Source of the DNA: Aspidapion aeneum
Taxonomy: Eukaryota; Arthropoda; Insecta; Coleoptera; Brentidae
Assembly: GCA_963576565.1 (NCBI GenBank)
Contig: CAUYVT010000106.1
Span: 310,001-374,000, forward strand
Direction: 5' to 3'
DNA: 64,000 nucleotides
Both the position numbers and the translations under genes were made by a program. The notes under the pieces were generated by a model that saw only the letters and a program-made list of their open reading frames with translations, was not told where the DNA came from and ran no database searches. Within the stretch, counting starts at the first letter, position 1, and the number at the start of each line of letters is the position of its first letter. Shown here one piece after another: positions 47,575 to 57,358 of this stretch.

Positions 47575-48182
47575 TACAGCATACCAAAATTTCATGAAGT
47601 TTTCAATAACCTTTTTTGCTTTTACTATTCTTTTTTCCAGTTCTTTACAGTCTGTTCCTGTCTTATCAAATATGACACCCAAGTATACATACTCATTGCA
47701 TTGAGATATTCTTTATCCCTTGTCTATTTCTAACTTACTGTATTCGATTCCAATACATAAGTACTGTGTCTTGTCCATGTTCACTGTTAACCCCCACTTT
47801 TGGTACTCTTCCGTTAACTTTTTCATCATATACTCCATGTCTTCTTTATCATGAGCTACAATTACTTGGTCGTCAGCAAACTGTGGTGTGTATATGGTAA
47901 ATCGGTCGTTAAGTTGTATTCCCGTGCCGTGTACTTTACGTTTCCAGTTTTTTAGAGCTACTGCCTTGAGCCTTTCGTTACCAGGAATTCTTTTGAAAGT
48001 CGATTTTCAATTTTAATTTTAGATTCTGACCCTTTGTATAGTTCCTTTATCGCTTTTATGTAAGTATGTATGATTGATATTAGTTTGCTCTGACTGTCCA
48101 TAGATTTTCTACTGGAACGGTATCATATGCTTTTTGTAGGTCCACAAAGGTAACATAAGTCTCTATATTTCTGGCATTCCTT
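47575..48182 (-). pseudogene. RTE-like retrotransposon family B, reverse transcriptase fragment
   Basis: Minus strand from 48182: FVDLQKAYDTVPVENLW, a broken stretch with IKAIKELYKGSESKIKIENR, then FADDQVIVAHDKEDMEYMM and the following region. Multiple frameshifts and stops. It covers reverse-transcriptase motifs upstream of the region seen in other family B pieces, so it helps define the family. Confidence 0.75.
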
Positions 48183-48864
48183 TTTTTAATTACTTGATTA
48201 AAGATTTTTTTTCACTAAACATATGAATAGCATTCCAAGTCGACCACAACAAAAAAATAATATTAAAGATCCACCGAAAAAAACACGAAAATTCAATCCA
48301 TTCATTATGCTTGACCGCCCCTCCCCTCTCAACACGTCCACGGGCCTTCTTCTCGTAGGTAACGGTTGGTTGCTTAGAATTGATTTTTTTCCTAAAGGTC
48401 ATCCACATTTACTCCAATTATGCATAAAATGGAAATTGAATAAAATTAGAGCATACCAAGGAGCCTTGACCATAATAAAAAATTTAGGAATTAATGATAT
48501 TAGTATACTCAAAACAAAAAGAAGTGTTTATTATACAGGGTGTCCCATTAACCATTTATCTCTGAAAGAACTATCGCGACGACTTTAGAAAAAAAAATAT
48601 TTTCGTAACAAAATCGGGTCTTCCCCGATAGGAGGCAGTAATCACATTTTCCAACTAGAAAAATTACATTTTTGGACGAAACACTATGACTAAAAGACAA
48701 AAATTACACCATATTCTTATTCCTTGAAAAATGCTGCATAATTTACGAGTCGTTAAATACCGAGATGAATTCCAAGACTGATCTGTCACTTCTGCCAATC
48801 AATCAACTGAGAGATATTTCAGTATGGTTTTATACAGCAAAACTTTAATAATTTCCAGTTCTTT

Positions 48865-49179
48865 TTGATGAAAATTCGTCGTTTTTGTGCTGTGAAAATG
48901 CCGGTGACGTGCAAGTTGTGTGACAAATTATTTAGTGCCCAATTTAATTTGAATAAACACTGTCAAAGTAAACATGGCATACAAAAACAAAGGTATTCCT
49001 ATGCAGAAAGTGTTTTTATTTTTAGATGCCTAGAATGTAAATGCTCCTTCCCAAAAAACTTGGATCTGTGTGATCATTTGAAATACAAACACAATCACGA
49101 AATACTTGAAGAATTGGAGTTGAGAGTCAGTACACCCATGGCAAAACAAAATAAACGTGAAAGGCATAAGATCATATAG
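48865..49179 (+). CDS. Two-finger C2H2 zinc-finger peptide
   Basis: A 104-codon frame. Finger 1 is CKLCDKLFSAQFNLNKHCQ followed by SKH; finger 2 is CLECKCSFPKNLDLCDHLK followed by YKH. Both have the spacing C-x2-C-x12-H-x4-H. A DNA-binding role is the usual function of such fingers, but two fingers without another domain do not identify a partner or target. It lies inside the TIR element 48536-51183, so it may be a captured host exon, part of the element's own protein, or a pseudogene. No introns or further domains are evident. Confidence 0.55.
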   Translation: MMKIRRFCAVKMPVTCKLCDKLFSAQFNLNKHCQSKHGIQKQRYSYAESVFIFRCLECKCSFPKNLDLCDHLKYKHNHEILEELELRVSTPMAKQNKRERHKII

Positions 49180-49317
49180 AAGAAATACTGCATATGCCTC
49201 AAAAAATATTAATCGCAGCACATAGATATTGTATATTTTTGAAATCAGAAAAAAAAGACGAATCTTAAAATGCAAAAATATACTTTCAAAAAATCGACTT
49301 CATTGTCACACCCTGTA

Positions 49318-50210
49318 CAGGGTGTCTCAAATTCGTTGTTTTTTTGTGGTGTCGGGTATTTCTAGGGGAGATAGAAAAAAAACTAACACCCCTTTGCGAC
49401 GCTCAAATTTCAAGAGAAGCCTAAAGGTGAAAACCACATTTAGATATAGCAAGCCGTTTTTAAGCTACGGAGTGTTTTTGTTTGCATTTTGGGAGGGGGT
49501 CTATAACTTTTTAGTTTATAAAAATTTTGTTTTTGTGTAAATAGCTTTCTTATAGATCTTTTCTTGAAGAATTGACAGATGTAAACAGTTTTTATTTATC
49601 TCTTTTGGTTTTTAAAATATTGCATAAAGTTGTTATTTTTCTTACAGAATAACTCTTTTTTTATTCGATTTTTAAAATCAGCTTAAACTTTCCTTTAAAA
49701 TGATGTATCACACTCAATATTTTATTTTTTTATTGTTTTCTTTATTTTTATTTTTTAATCACCTCTTTATTATTTTTTTATTTTTATAATTTTATAATAT
49801 TAAACCGAACCGAACCGAACCCATTAAGTAAACTAAAATATGTGGTAAAAATAAAAAAAATACAAAAATATAAAGAAATAAAGGGGAAAAAAAATTATTT
49901 TATGTGATATCTCAAAAACTAAACCTGACAAATAAAATTTAATTTAACAGTTGAATTCCTCTTAAAAAAGTGTCTTAAGAATTTTTTCACAGAAATAAAA
50001 AATATTAATAAATAAACAAGTTATAGACCCCTTCCCAAAATGCAGACTTTTTAAAAACACCCCGTCGTTTACAAACGGCTTGCTATCTCAAAATGCGATT
50101 TTCACCTTTAAGCTTCTTTTGAAATTTGAGTGTCGCAAAGGGGATCAGGTTTTTTAGCCCCTCTAGAAATACCCGAAACCCCCCAAAAACATCGAATTTG
50201 GGACACCGTG
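49318..50210. mobile_element. Nested foldback with about 155-bp inverted arms
   Basis: Left end CAGGGTGTCTCAAATTCG and right end CGAATTTGGGACACCGTG are inverted and the match continues about 155 bp inward (GGTATTTCTAG, CAAATTTCAA, AGCAAGCCGTTT). TA borders both sides. The left border is CACCCTG|TA|CAGGGTG, itself a palindrome. The interior is AT-rich, with a short AACCGAACCGAACCGAACCC run at 49803. Confidence 0.85.
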
Positions 50211-51183
50211 TACATGGTGACGGATAGAAAAAAATTATGTTGGCTTTTAAAGTTGTCATAATTAACCAAAAAAATCTCAATTTATTTTCAATGATAAAGT
50301 TGCTGAATGCTCCGGTTATAAAAAACCACCCGGTACCTACATAAAATCAGACCTAAAAATTAGAATTGACCATTATTTTATACCTTGAATTTTTTATTAT
50401 ACGTTAAGCTCTTCGATCTCGCGCCAATAATTTAAATTAGACATTTTGACGTTAATTTTGGCGCATGCTCCTTTGATGGAATTCATCTCGGTATTTAACG
50501 ACTCGTCATAATTTGGCCTACTCGCATGTACCTCTATGTAACATTCCCACCGGGAGGCAATGTCACTTTTTATTCAAAAATTAATTACTCCCACGTGGTA
50601 TCTAATCCTGCATGGTAAAATTTTTTGTCTATAATCAAAACATGTACTTTTCTTGAATAAATTGTTTTACTTTAAAACAATTTGTTTTGAAATAAAATAT
50701 TTATTTTTAGTTCCACGCTGCGTTTAATCTTGAAATGAGACTTTTTTTTCTAATTGTCCTTTTTCAGTATACTTTGTTTTGTCACAAAGCAAATTGTCTT
50801 CATATAAGTAATATTTTGCTGCCAGAGAAAACGGTGCCTTAGATTAATTCAGTTCCAATTTATAATAAAACATTTTCTGTTTCACATTAAAATAAAGAGG
50901 CAAGACATTTTTTGTGCTATATCAAGAAAATATTCTCTTGGTGAATAGGAAAGCACAAATTATTTTACTTTAAAGCAATTTGCTTTGATCTAAGACAATT
51001 TTTTTTACCGTGTGTTATAATTATTTGTTTGGCTTATAAATATAAATAATATAAATAAGGTATAATTTGTGTTATTTTAGGTGATTTCGCGTGATTTGGT
51101 AATAACAATTTTTTTCAGAAGTCAGTCGCAGCGATAGAAATTTCTGAGATAAATCCGGCTGCTATACTTAATAGGACATCCTG

Positions 51184-51663
51184 TATATCTACCATTTGGT
51201 TCAAATTTGTTCCAATGCATGGTTCGGTTCACAATTTGACATATTAATCAATTACCTATCCAAACTTGTTTTTTTAACTCTTAATTAGATAACACCACTT
51301 AATTGCAAAATATTTGCGAAGAGACCATAGCATTAATTTCACGTAACTTTTACTAGAAAAAATAACGCATGGTCAATATCATCATCCCTCCTTTTTTGTG
51401 TAATATGCGTCACTTCAATATATAGGGTGTACTTTAAATGATGTATCAAACTTGCAGGGAAAGGGAGGGAGGAAAGGGCAAAAGTAGATAAAAAGTTCAA
51501 ATAGTTTTGTCAAGTTTTAAGAGTGGGGAAGAATTGTAAAATTTAAAATGACAAATTTAACGTTAAGTGATGTTGTGATTCATTATGATCAAAAAATGTT
51601 CCATTAAATTTACAAAAAAAAAATTACAATGAAATAGTATAGTTCAAAGTTATAGTGAAAAAC
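51184..51663. other. No gene recognised
   Basis: A TAGGGTGTACT end near 51423 has no visible partner. Confidence 0.4.
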
Positions 51664-52275
51664 ATTTTTTCTATAAGCGTGCGGAAAGTCCACTTTTCCG
51701 CACGCATTTTAGTGTGGAAAGTGCCAATTTTCCGCACTAGTGCGGAAAAGTATTTTTTCCGCACTAGTGCGGGAAAGTAAATTTGTTACGATTTTGAGGT
51801 GTTCTATAACATTTAGACCGTTCAAAATACATTTGTATCTTTCCTAGCACACGAAATATCCTAAAAATATTCAAATTGACTAAAATTCTGCTATATTTTC
51901 AATATTTTCGATAAAATAAAGTTTTCAGTAAAATAGGTTCAAATTATAAGTTTTAAACCTCCCCGGTATAAATATCGTCATTGTCAATGTCAAACAACAA
52001 TGAACACTAGTGGTTTTAGATTTGGCATCTTAAATCACCATAGCAACAAAGTACAAACTGTCAAAACAAAGCCAATTTTGCAGATACAAGCGTCTTTTGA
52101 ATTTTTCAAACAAAAAAATCAGATTTTCAATGGATTCTTCGGACGAAGATCTACCCCAGTCAGTTCTAGAAGCCGCTAGAATGTGAATAATAATAATTGA
52201 TTTGATTAAAACGTTTTGAATATAAATAATTTTCTGATTAATTTTTAGTTTTTTCCTCACGCTTATAGAAAAAAT
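51664..52275 (+). mobile_element. TIR element rich in ACTAGTGCGGAAA palindromes
   Basis: The ends ATTTTTTCTATAAGCGTG and CACGCTTATAGAAAAAAT are perfect inverted repeats. Inside the left end are several palindromes built on TTTTCCGCACTAGTGCGGAA (about 51680-51775). A small frame beginning at 52130 may be the leader of a tyrosine-recombinase gene. Confidence 0.65.
52130..52186 (+). pseudogene. Possible first exon of a Crypton-like tyrosine recombinase
   Basis: The frame reads MDSSDEDLPQSVLEAARM then stop. From memory, insect proteins with a tyrosine-recombinase domain often begin in this way. A GT at 52183 and a pyrimidine-rich AG near 52248 could bound an intron, but the recombinase domain is not present in the window. 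Identity is therefore weak. Confidence 0.3.
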
Positions 52276-52405
52276 AGTGTACCTAACTCGTGCGTAAAGT
52301 GTCTTTTCCGCACTTGATTGCTGGCCAAACTCCGCTATCGCGTCGTTTGGCCATCTGCAATCGCGTTCGGAAAAGAGGCACTTTCCGCACTAGTTAGGTA
52401 AACTA
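52276..52405. repeat. Compound inverted repeat
   Basis: GTACCTAACTCGTGCG near 52282 pairs with CGCACTAGTTAGGTAAAC near 52388. Nested inside, GATTGCTGGCCAAAC pairs with GTTTGGCCATCTGCAATC. Confidence 0.8.
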
Positions 52406-52967
52406 CTATTGTTAGGTTTTTTTTGGATCGTTATGGCCGCCATTTTTGCTATTAATAAAAGCTGTCACATTATTTATTTGTGCAAATGGCGGCAAAACGT
52501 CTCTATCCGTCAAAATCTTTTAAAATTCTTGTAGAATTCGTTAAAAATTCTTGTAAACTCAAAATAAAGTCAACTCTTCAAAATTCTGTTTTGGCGATAT
52601 AAACTCTTGATTTTTACATAGTGAAATTAATAAATTATAATTTATTAATTTATGCCATATTTATTCAAAATATGCGAAATTCTTAGACGATGTTTTTCCT
52701 GTGTAAACATATTGGTTAACATGATACTGGTTTAACTAAAATTATGATAGACAAAAAAAATAGTCAACCCAATCAACCAACCCAACCATAGCATATAAGT
52801 TGTTTATTTATGATGACGTGTACCGTACATATTATGTTTTTCAGAGATGTATGTATTTCCGTGTAAAATTTTCCCTTGTTTTTCTTAATTTATTTGTGTA
52901 ATATTTTTGCCGATTACTTTAAATTTTTGTTTAGTATTTAGGCATATATACAAAGTGTTCAGAAAAA
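52406..52967. other. No gene recognised
   Basis: AT-rich; no supported feature. Confidence 0.5.
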
Positions 52968-54053
52968 TCTATATATATATTTATCGGTTTCACAACGTTC
53001 TACGTCTTCCGATACCCAATCGTTTCTGTTGGCCCATAATTCATCATCTAGGCCTCTAATTCTTATTTCACTGCCTATTCCTTCTCTCCAGCTTCTCTTT
53101 GGCCGTCCTCGTTTTCTTGGGCCAGTTGGTTTCCATTGTAGTATTTGTTTAGGTAGTCTTTCATCATTCATTCTTTGTACATGTCCGTACCACACCAGTT
53201 GTTTAGTTCTTATATCATCCACTAAAGTACGTTCACCCACTGTCATAATTTCTCTTATTCTTTGATTTGTAACTCTTTCTCTTTTTGATATCCCTGCTGC
53301 TCTTCTCCAAGAGTCCATCTCCGTAGCGGAAAGCATTTTTTCTGTTGTATCCTTGATTGGCCATGCTTCTGAGCCGTATGTAATAATACTTTTTACAATG
53401 GTGTTATATATAAGCTTTTTGTTATGTTTTGAGATAATTTGGTCCCAAATTATTCCATTTAATAAAGTTATTGCTTTTCTTCCTTGTACGTTTCGATCTT
53501 TTATAGCTTTGTCTAGTGTTCCGTCAGCTGTAATTTTTAGACCTAAGTATTTATACTCATCACTGGACTGAATTCGCTGCCCGGTATTTAAGATTAGATC
53601 CTGTTTCATTCCACCGATACACATATACTCTGTCTTATTAAGATTAATCTCTAGTCCCCACTTATTGTACTCTTCTATTAGTTTTCGTGTCATATATTCA
53701 AGGTCGTCATAATTCTGAGCCACTACGATTTGATCATCGGCGAAACATAAAGTATACAAGGTGGTTTCGTCCAACGGAATTCTCATGTATTGGCATTTTC
53801 TCTACCATACTTTAAGGACTTGTTCCAAGTATATCTTGAAGAGCGTAGGCGAGATACAGCAACCTTGTTTAAGACCTTTATTTACTTGAAAGCCTTTGGT
53901 TAGTTTTGCTTTTATTTTAACTTTTGCCTTACTGTTGCGGTATAACTCTTTGATGGCCTTAATTAGTTGTACGCTTATGTTTGTGTTTTCCAACGCTTTC
54001 CAAAGTGGATTTAGTGGTATACTATCATATGCCTTCTGCAAATCGACAGAAAA
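52968..54053 (-). pseudogene. RTE-like retrotransposon family A, 5'-truncated copy
   Basis: From 54053 leftward: DLQKAYDSIPLNPLWKALEN, GLKQGCCISPTLFKIYLEQV, a frame break near 53795, CFADDQIVVAQNYDDLEYM, EYKYLGLKITADG, ITYGSEAWPIKDTTEKM, then the tail WYGHVQRMNDERLPKQILQW and RGRPKRSWREG. The frame after the break is open for 275 codons, so this copy is relatively young. It ends in the TA-rich family tail. Confidence 0.9.
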
Positions 54054-54094
54054 ATCTACTGTCCAATAAATTTTCGCTTTATGGAAATATGAGA

Positions 54095-54360
54095 TTTCGA
54101 TTTGATACCTACCCTAAAAAATCATAAATGACGTTTGTCGGAATCTCAAATCACTGTGAACTTTTTTCACTTCGAGATGGCCCGACCACAACTCGGTGAT
54201 TTTGTTCACTAAATTCATAGTTTCTAAAATAGGCTTATGAGAAAAAAAATAAAAATACCCTAAAAAACCTTAAATGGCGAAATGAATCTCAAATCACTGT
54301 CTTTTTTTCGCATCTAAATGGCCCACACACACACAATACCACAACTGGGTGCTTTCGTTA
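54095..54360. repeat. Diverged two-unit tandem repeat
   Basis: CCTAAAAAATCATAAATG...TCTCAAATCACTGTG (from about 54110) recurs diverged from about 54255, each unit followed by ATGGCCC and ACAACT(C/G)GGTG. It separates the family A copy from an RNase H fragment. Confidence 0.65.
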
Positions 54361-54925
54361 TTAAAGATATTTACCTAACAAATACAGAAAGTGATACTTT
54401 ACCGCACGCGACGGCAGTCCAATAATGTTCCTGGCTCTGTTTCTACAAGGTCCTTTAATGAACTCTTTAGAGTGAGCTAGTTCTGGTATATTTATCCAGT
54501 ATTGTTGGAAGCTATTCTCCATCCATTTTAATATGGTCGATTTAACAGCATTGTATGATATCCCCAGGGCTGTCCCCGGGCCGAAAAATTCGGCAGATGC
54601 CGCGTTTCTCCCTGCTAGGTCTGCGGCTTCATTTCCCTCCTGCCGAGAATGCCCTGGTATCCATACTAATGACACAATGTTAGCGCTACCAAGCGCATTC
54701 AGCGAATCCTTACAGCTCCTGACGGTTCTCGATGAGACCGTATAGGAATCAAGCGCTCTTGAGGTTACTTGACTATCGGAGAAGATTTTTATTTTTATTG
54801 TCCTGTTGGTCCATTCGTGGTCAGTAATCCACCGGGCACACAGTTCAATGGATGTGTAGAAGTTAGTCTGATGCCATTCTTTAGAATAATTACCACTTAT
54901 AAGAGGTATTAATTGTTGTAGACAA
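54361..54925 (-). pseudogene. Non-LTR retrotransposon RNase H fragment 2
   Basis: Minus strand from 54925: KEWHQTNFYTSIELCARW, IFSDSQVTSRALDSYTV with the catalytic aspartate in SDSQ, then VSLVWIPGHSRQEGNEAADL with the histidine and final aspartate region, and KEFIKGPCRNRARNIIG. The first catalytic aspartate and the reverse transcriptase are not present; the fragment ends before any zinc knuckle. It differs clearly from 8004-8698, so it is a second family. Confidence 0.85.
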
Positions 54926-55211
54926 AATAGTTTATTAATGTTAATATTATGTTATTATGAAAAAACCGGCAACAGACAATATCAAAACAAACAAACGGAC
55001 AGGATTTTTATTTGCGAGACAAAACAAACACACTTGAAATTAATGTATTATGTCGAAGCGCGTTTTTTCATAATTTTATAATTGTTTATGGTAATTTTGT
55101 TTTTTGTCTTTACCTTCGTTTAAAAAACTTTGTTGCAGTACGTATCCACTAAAATTCCACCTTTGCTTTAAAAAAAAACAATCAATAAGCAGCCGCTTGC
55201 CCCCATTTTTA
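54926..55211. other. No gene recognised
   Basis: No supported feature. Confidence 0.4.
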
Positions 55212-55665
55212 CCTTCCTAGCCCGCACAGCAATGGCTAGAGAAGGCACTGTTTTCGAGGAAATTTTTTTTTTCAGATAATGCCGAAAATGTGTTATTTGG
55301 GTGTATTTTGACTTATCCTAGCAATATCGTCATGATGTCTGTCTGTGTGTGTGTGTGTGTGTTTGTATTTTTTTTTCTGTCCGTAACACGATAGCTCCTA
55401 AACCGCTGAACCGATTTTTATAAAAATTTTTGGTAAAATAGTGTTTGGCACTCTAACGAGCTGATTAGATTTTGGTCAAAATCCATTAACAATAATAACA
55501 GTTTTTTGACAATTAAAATTTTTTTAAAATTCTAGCTTTTTAACGGAGCATCGCATCAATAATTTATTTATGAACCAAACCAAAAATTTTGTAGGACCTT
55601 TAGTTTCCGAGATATTTACAGAAAACTGTTTTGTGTGAAGTGTGCTAATAGGGTAGCAAGGAAGG
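55212..55665. mobile_element. CCTTCCTAGC-ended repeat with (GT)n
   Basis: The ends CCTTCCTAGC and GCAAGGAAGG are inverted and bordered by TA. The interior carries a GT microsatellite and GTCCGTAACACGATAGCTCC, shared with 27500-27700 and 29690-29890. The same left end occurs at about 23943 and 45168. Confidence 0.6.
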
Positions 55666-55936
55666 TATCAGATCCGTCATGGATCCATTTATTTTTCCTT
55701 TTTTCCAAAAACTTTTTATTGTGGCACCAATTTCTTTAAATAATAAATAATAATTTTCGAATTTTCCTACAACGCGATTTTTTCCGAAATTTATTTGATT
55801 TTTAGAACATTTTTGCCTGCCGGGCAACTGTTTTTAATTTACCAGTAGTTTTTTTATATTTCAAACACTTTCTTCTGTGGCGTCATTTTCGCCGAGAAAT
55901 CTTAATTTTTGAGAAATTAATTTTCTTTTCTTATTA

Positions 55937-56622
55937 GCTCACACATATACTATACTATAGTAGTGTGAGCTATGGTGATCCTAATTTTTTCAAGAAAAAA
56001 AAAGTTGCTCCGATTTCAAAAATTTTTATATATCTTTGCGTTTCAGATGATTTTGAAACCTTTTTGTTGCGCCGTCTGTCTGTCTGTCTGTCTGTCTGTA
56101 ACGACCAACGCGCATAACTCAAAAACCGCTTGGCCGATTTTAATGAAATTTGGTACCTAGGCTGGGTCTTGGGTCGAGATGGTCCCATTTAAAAATGAAC
56201 ATAATCCACCAAACACAAACCAAATAAAAGGGTGGGGGTAAATTTCAAAAATTAGAGTTTATGTGAAAATATGGCGTGTGTGATATCAAACGAAAGGTAA
56301 TTGAGTCTGCAGTTAAACAAAATACATTTTAATTTATTTAAAAAAAGGGTGGGGGTATATTTAAAAAATTAGAATTTAAGTGAAAATATGGCGTGTGTGA
56401 TATCAAACGAAAGGTAATTGAGTCCGGAGTTTAACAAAATACATTTTAGTTTTTGTTTTTTTTAAGGGTGGGGGTAGATTTCAAAAATTTGAGTTTAAGT
56501 CAAAACATGGCTTGTGTGGTATCAAACAAAAGGTAATTTAGTCCGGAGTTGAATAAAATATATTTCAGTTTTTAGTTATATTAGCTCACACGTACACTAT
56601 AACTATAGTACCTAGTGTGAGC
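55937..56622. mobile_element. Hairpin-bounded element with internal minisatellite
   Basis: Each end is a small hairpin: GCTCACAC...GTGTGAGC at 55937-55970 and again at 56584-56622. Between them lie a (GTCT)n run near 56077-56097, CGCTTGGCCGATTTTAATGA and three tandem units of about 118 bp. Confidence 0.7.
56230..56577. repeat. 118-bp tandem repeat, three units
   Basis: Units begin GGGTGGGGGTA at 56230, 56347 and 56466 and carry GGCGTGTGTGATATCAAACG in the first two, diverged in the third. Confidence 0.95.
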
Positions 56623-57358
56623 TTAGGGGCCCATATATTGTATAGTATTTATTTTGTAGTAGTTTTTTAGTAGAGACCCCATTATATCATATTTTATGTT
56701 CTTTTTTGTTGTTTTTCATAAAATATATTAAAAATATTTTTAAAAAAGCTAGGCTTAAGGGGGCCCGGATCCCCGGGTGTGCCCTTAGTTTTAGTCTGTT
56801 TACGAATCATTTGTTCTGTGTGCAACCTGTTCCTGTTTCCCAGGAGTTGGTATTTTTTTAAAATAGGTGCTTTAAAACGATTTAAAAATATGAAAAATAA
56901 TTAAATCTCTATAATTTCGAAATTGATTGAAAATTTTAAAAAATCATCGAGTTGAGTTTGTTTGTTGTGACTTTTTGTAAAATTATCAGAATCAAATTTT
57001 GCAATTATATGATAAAATTAAGTTACGCTGGCGATGATTATGATTAAAATCAGTTAAATAAAACATGGCTCTATATATGTTAAATTAACTCACTCCCTAA
57101 CTGTTAAAGTTTTCATTAGATTTACGAGTTTTTAGTTAACTTCATACCGCGGTTGAAATGGTGACATATATGGACTTTTAAACAATTTAAAAACTTTAAA
57201 TTGCTGCAACCTGCAGCATGAGGGTTTTCGGCTGACAGATTTTAATTACTGCTTTAAAATTTATGTCATTTTAAAAGGGAGTTTAATTTAAATGGCTTTA
57301 AATATATAGAAGGCTCACTACTCATCTTTATGTGTCTGAGTTTTGTGAGTTTATTATA
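56623..57358. other. Mostly featureless, one RNase H scrap
   Basis: Positions about 56815-56847 match the RNase H retroelement at about 8395-8430 (CCTGTTCCTGTTTCCCAGGA, one mismatch to 8406-8425). Nothing else recognised. Confidence 0.5.

Larger units (their letters stand above)
48536..51183. mobile_element. 2.6-kb CAGGGTGTCC-ended TIR element
   Basis: TA borders both sides (48534-48535, 51184-51185). The ends CAGGGTGTCCCATTAA and (reverse complement) CAGGATGTCCTATTAA match, and the match resumes inward (ATTTATCTC, then CTATCGC and CGAC). A further inverted block, GGAATTCATCTCGGTATTTA with its flanks, occurs at about 48740-48778 and 50476-50513. The element contains a zinc-finger frame (48865-49179) and a nested foldback (49318-50210). 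The superfamily is unknown. Confidence 0.65.

Noticed and set aside
48536..49315. Alternative pairing of the CAGGGTG end at 48536 with CACCCTG at 49309-49315
   Set aside because: Only the outer 7 bp match, whereas the end at 51183 matches over several inner blocks; kept as a possibility only.
49803..49825. Interstitial telomere repeat
   Set aside because: A short AACCG run, not (TTAGG)n; too short to interpret.
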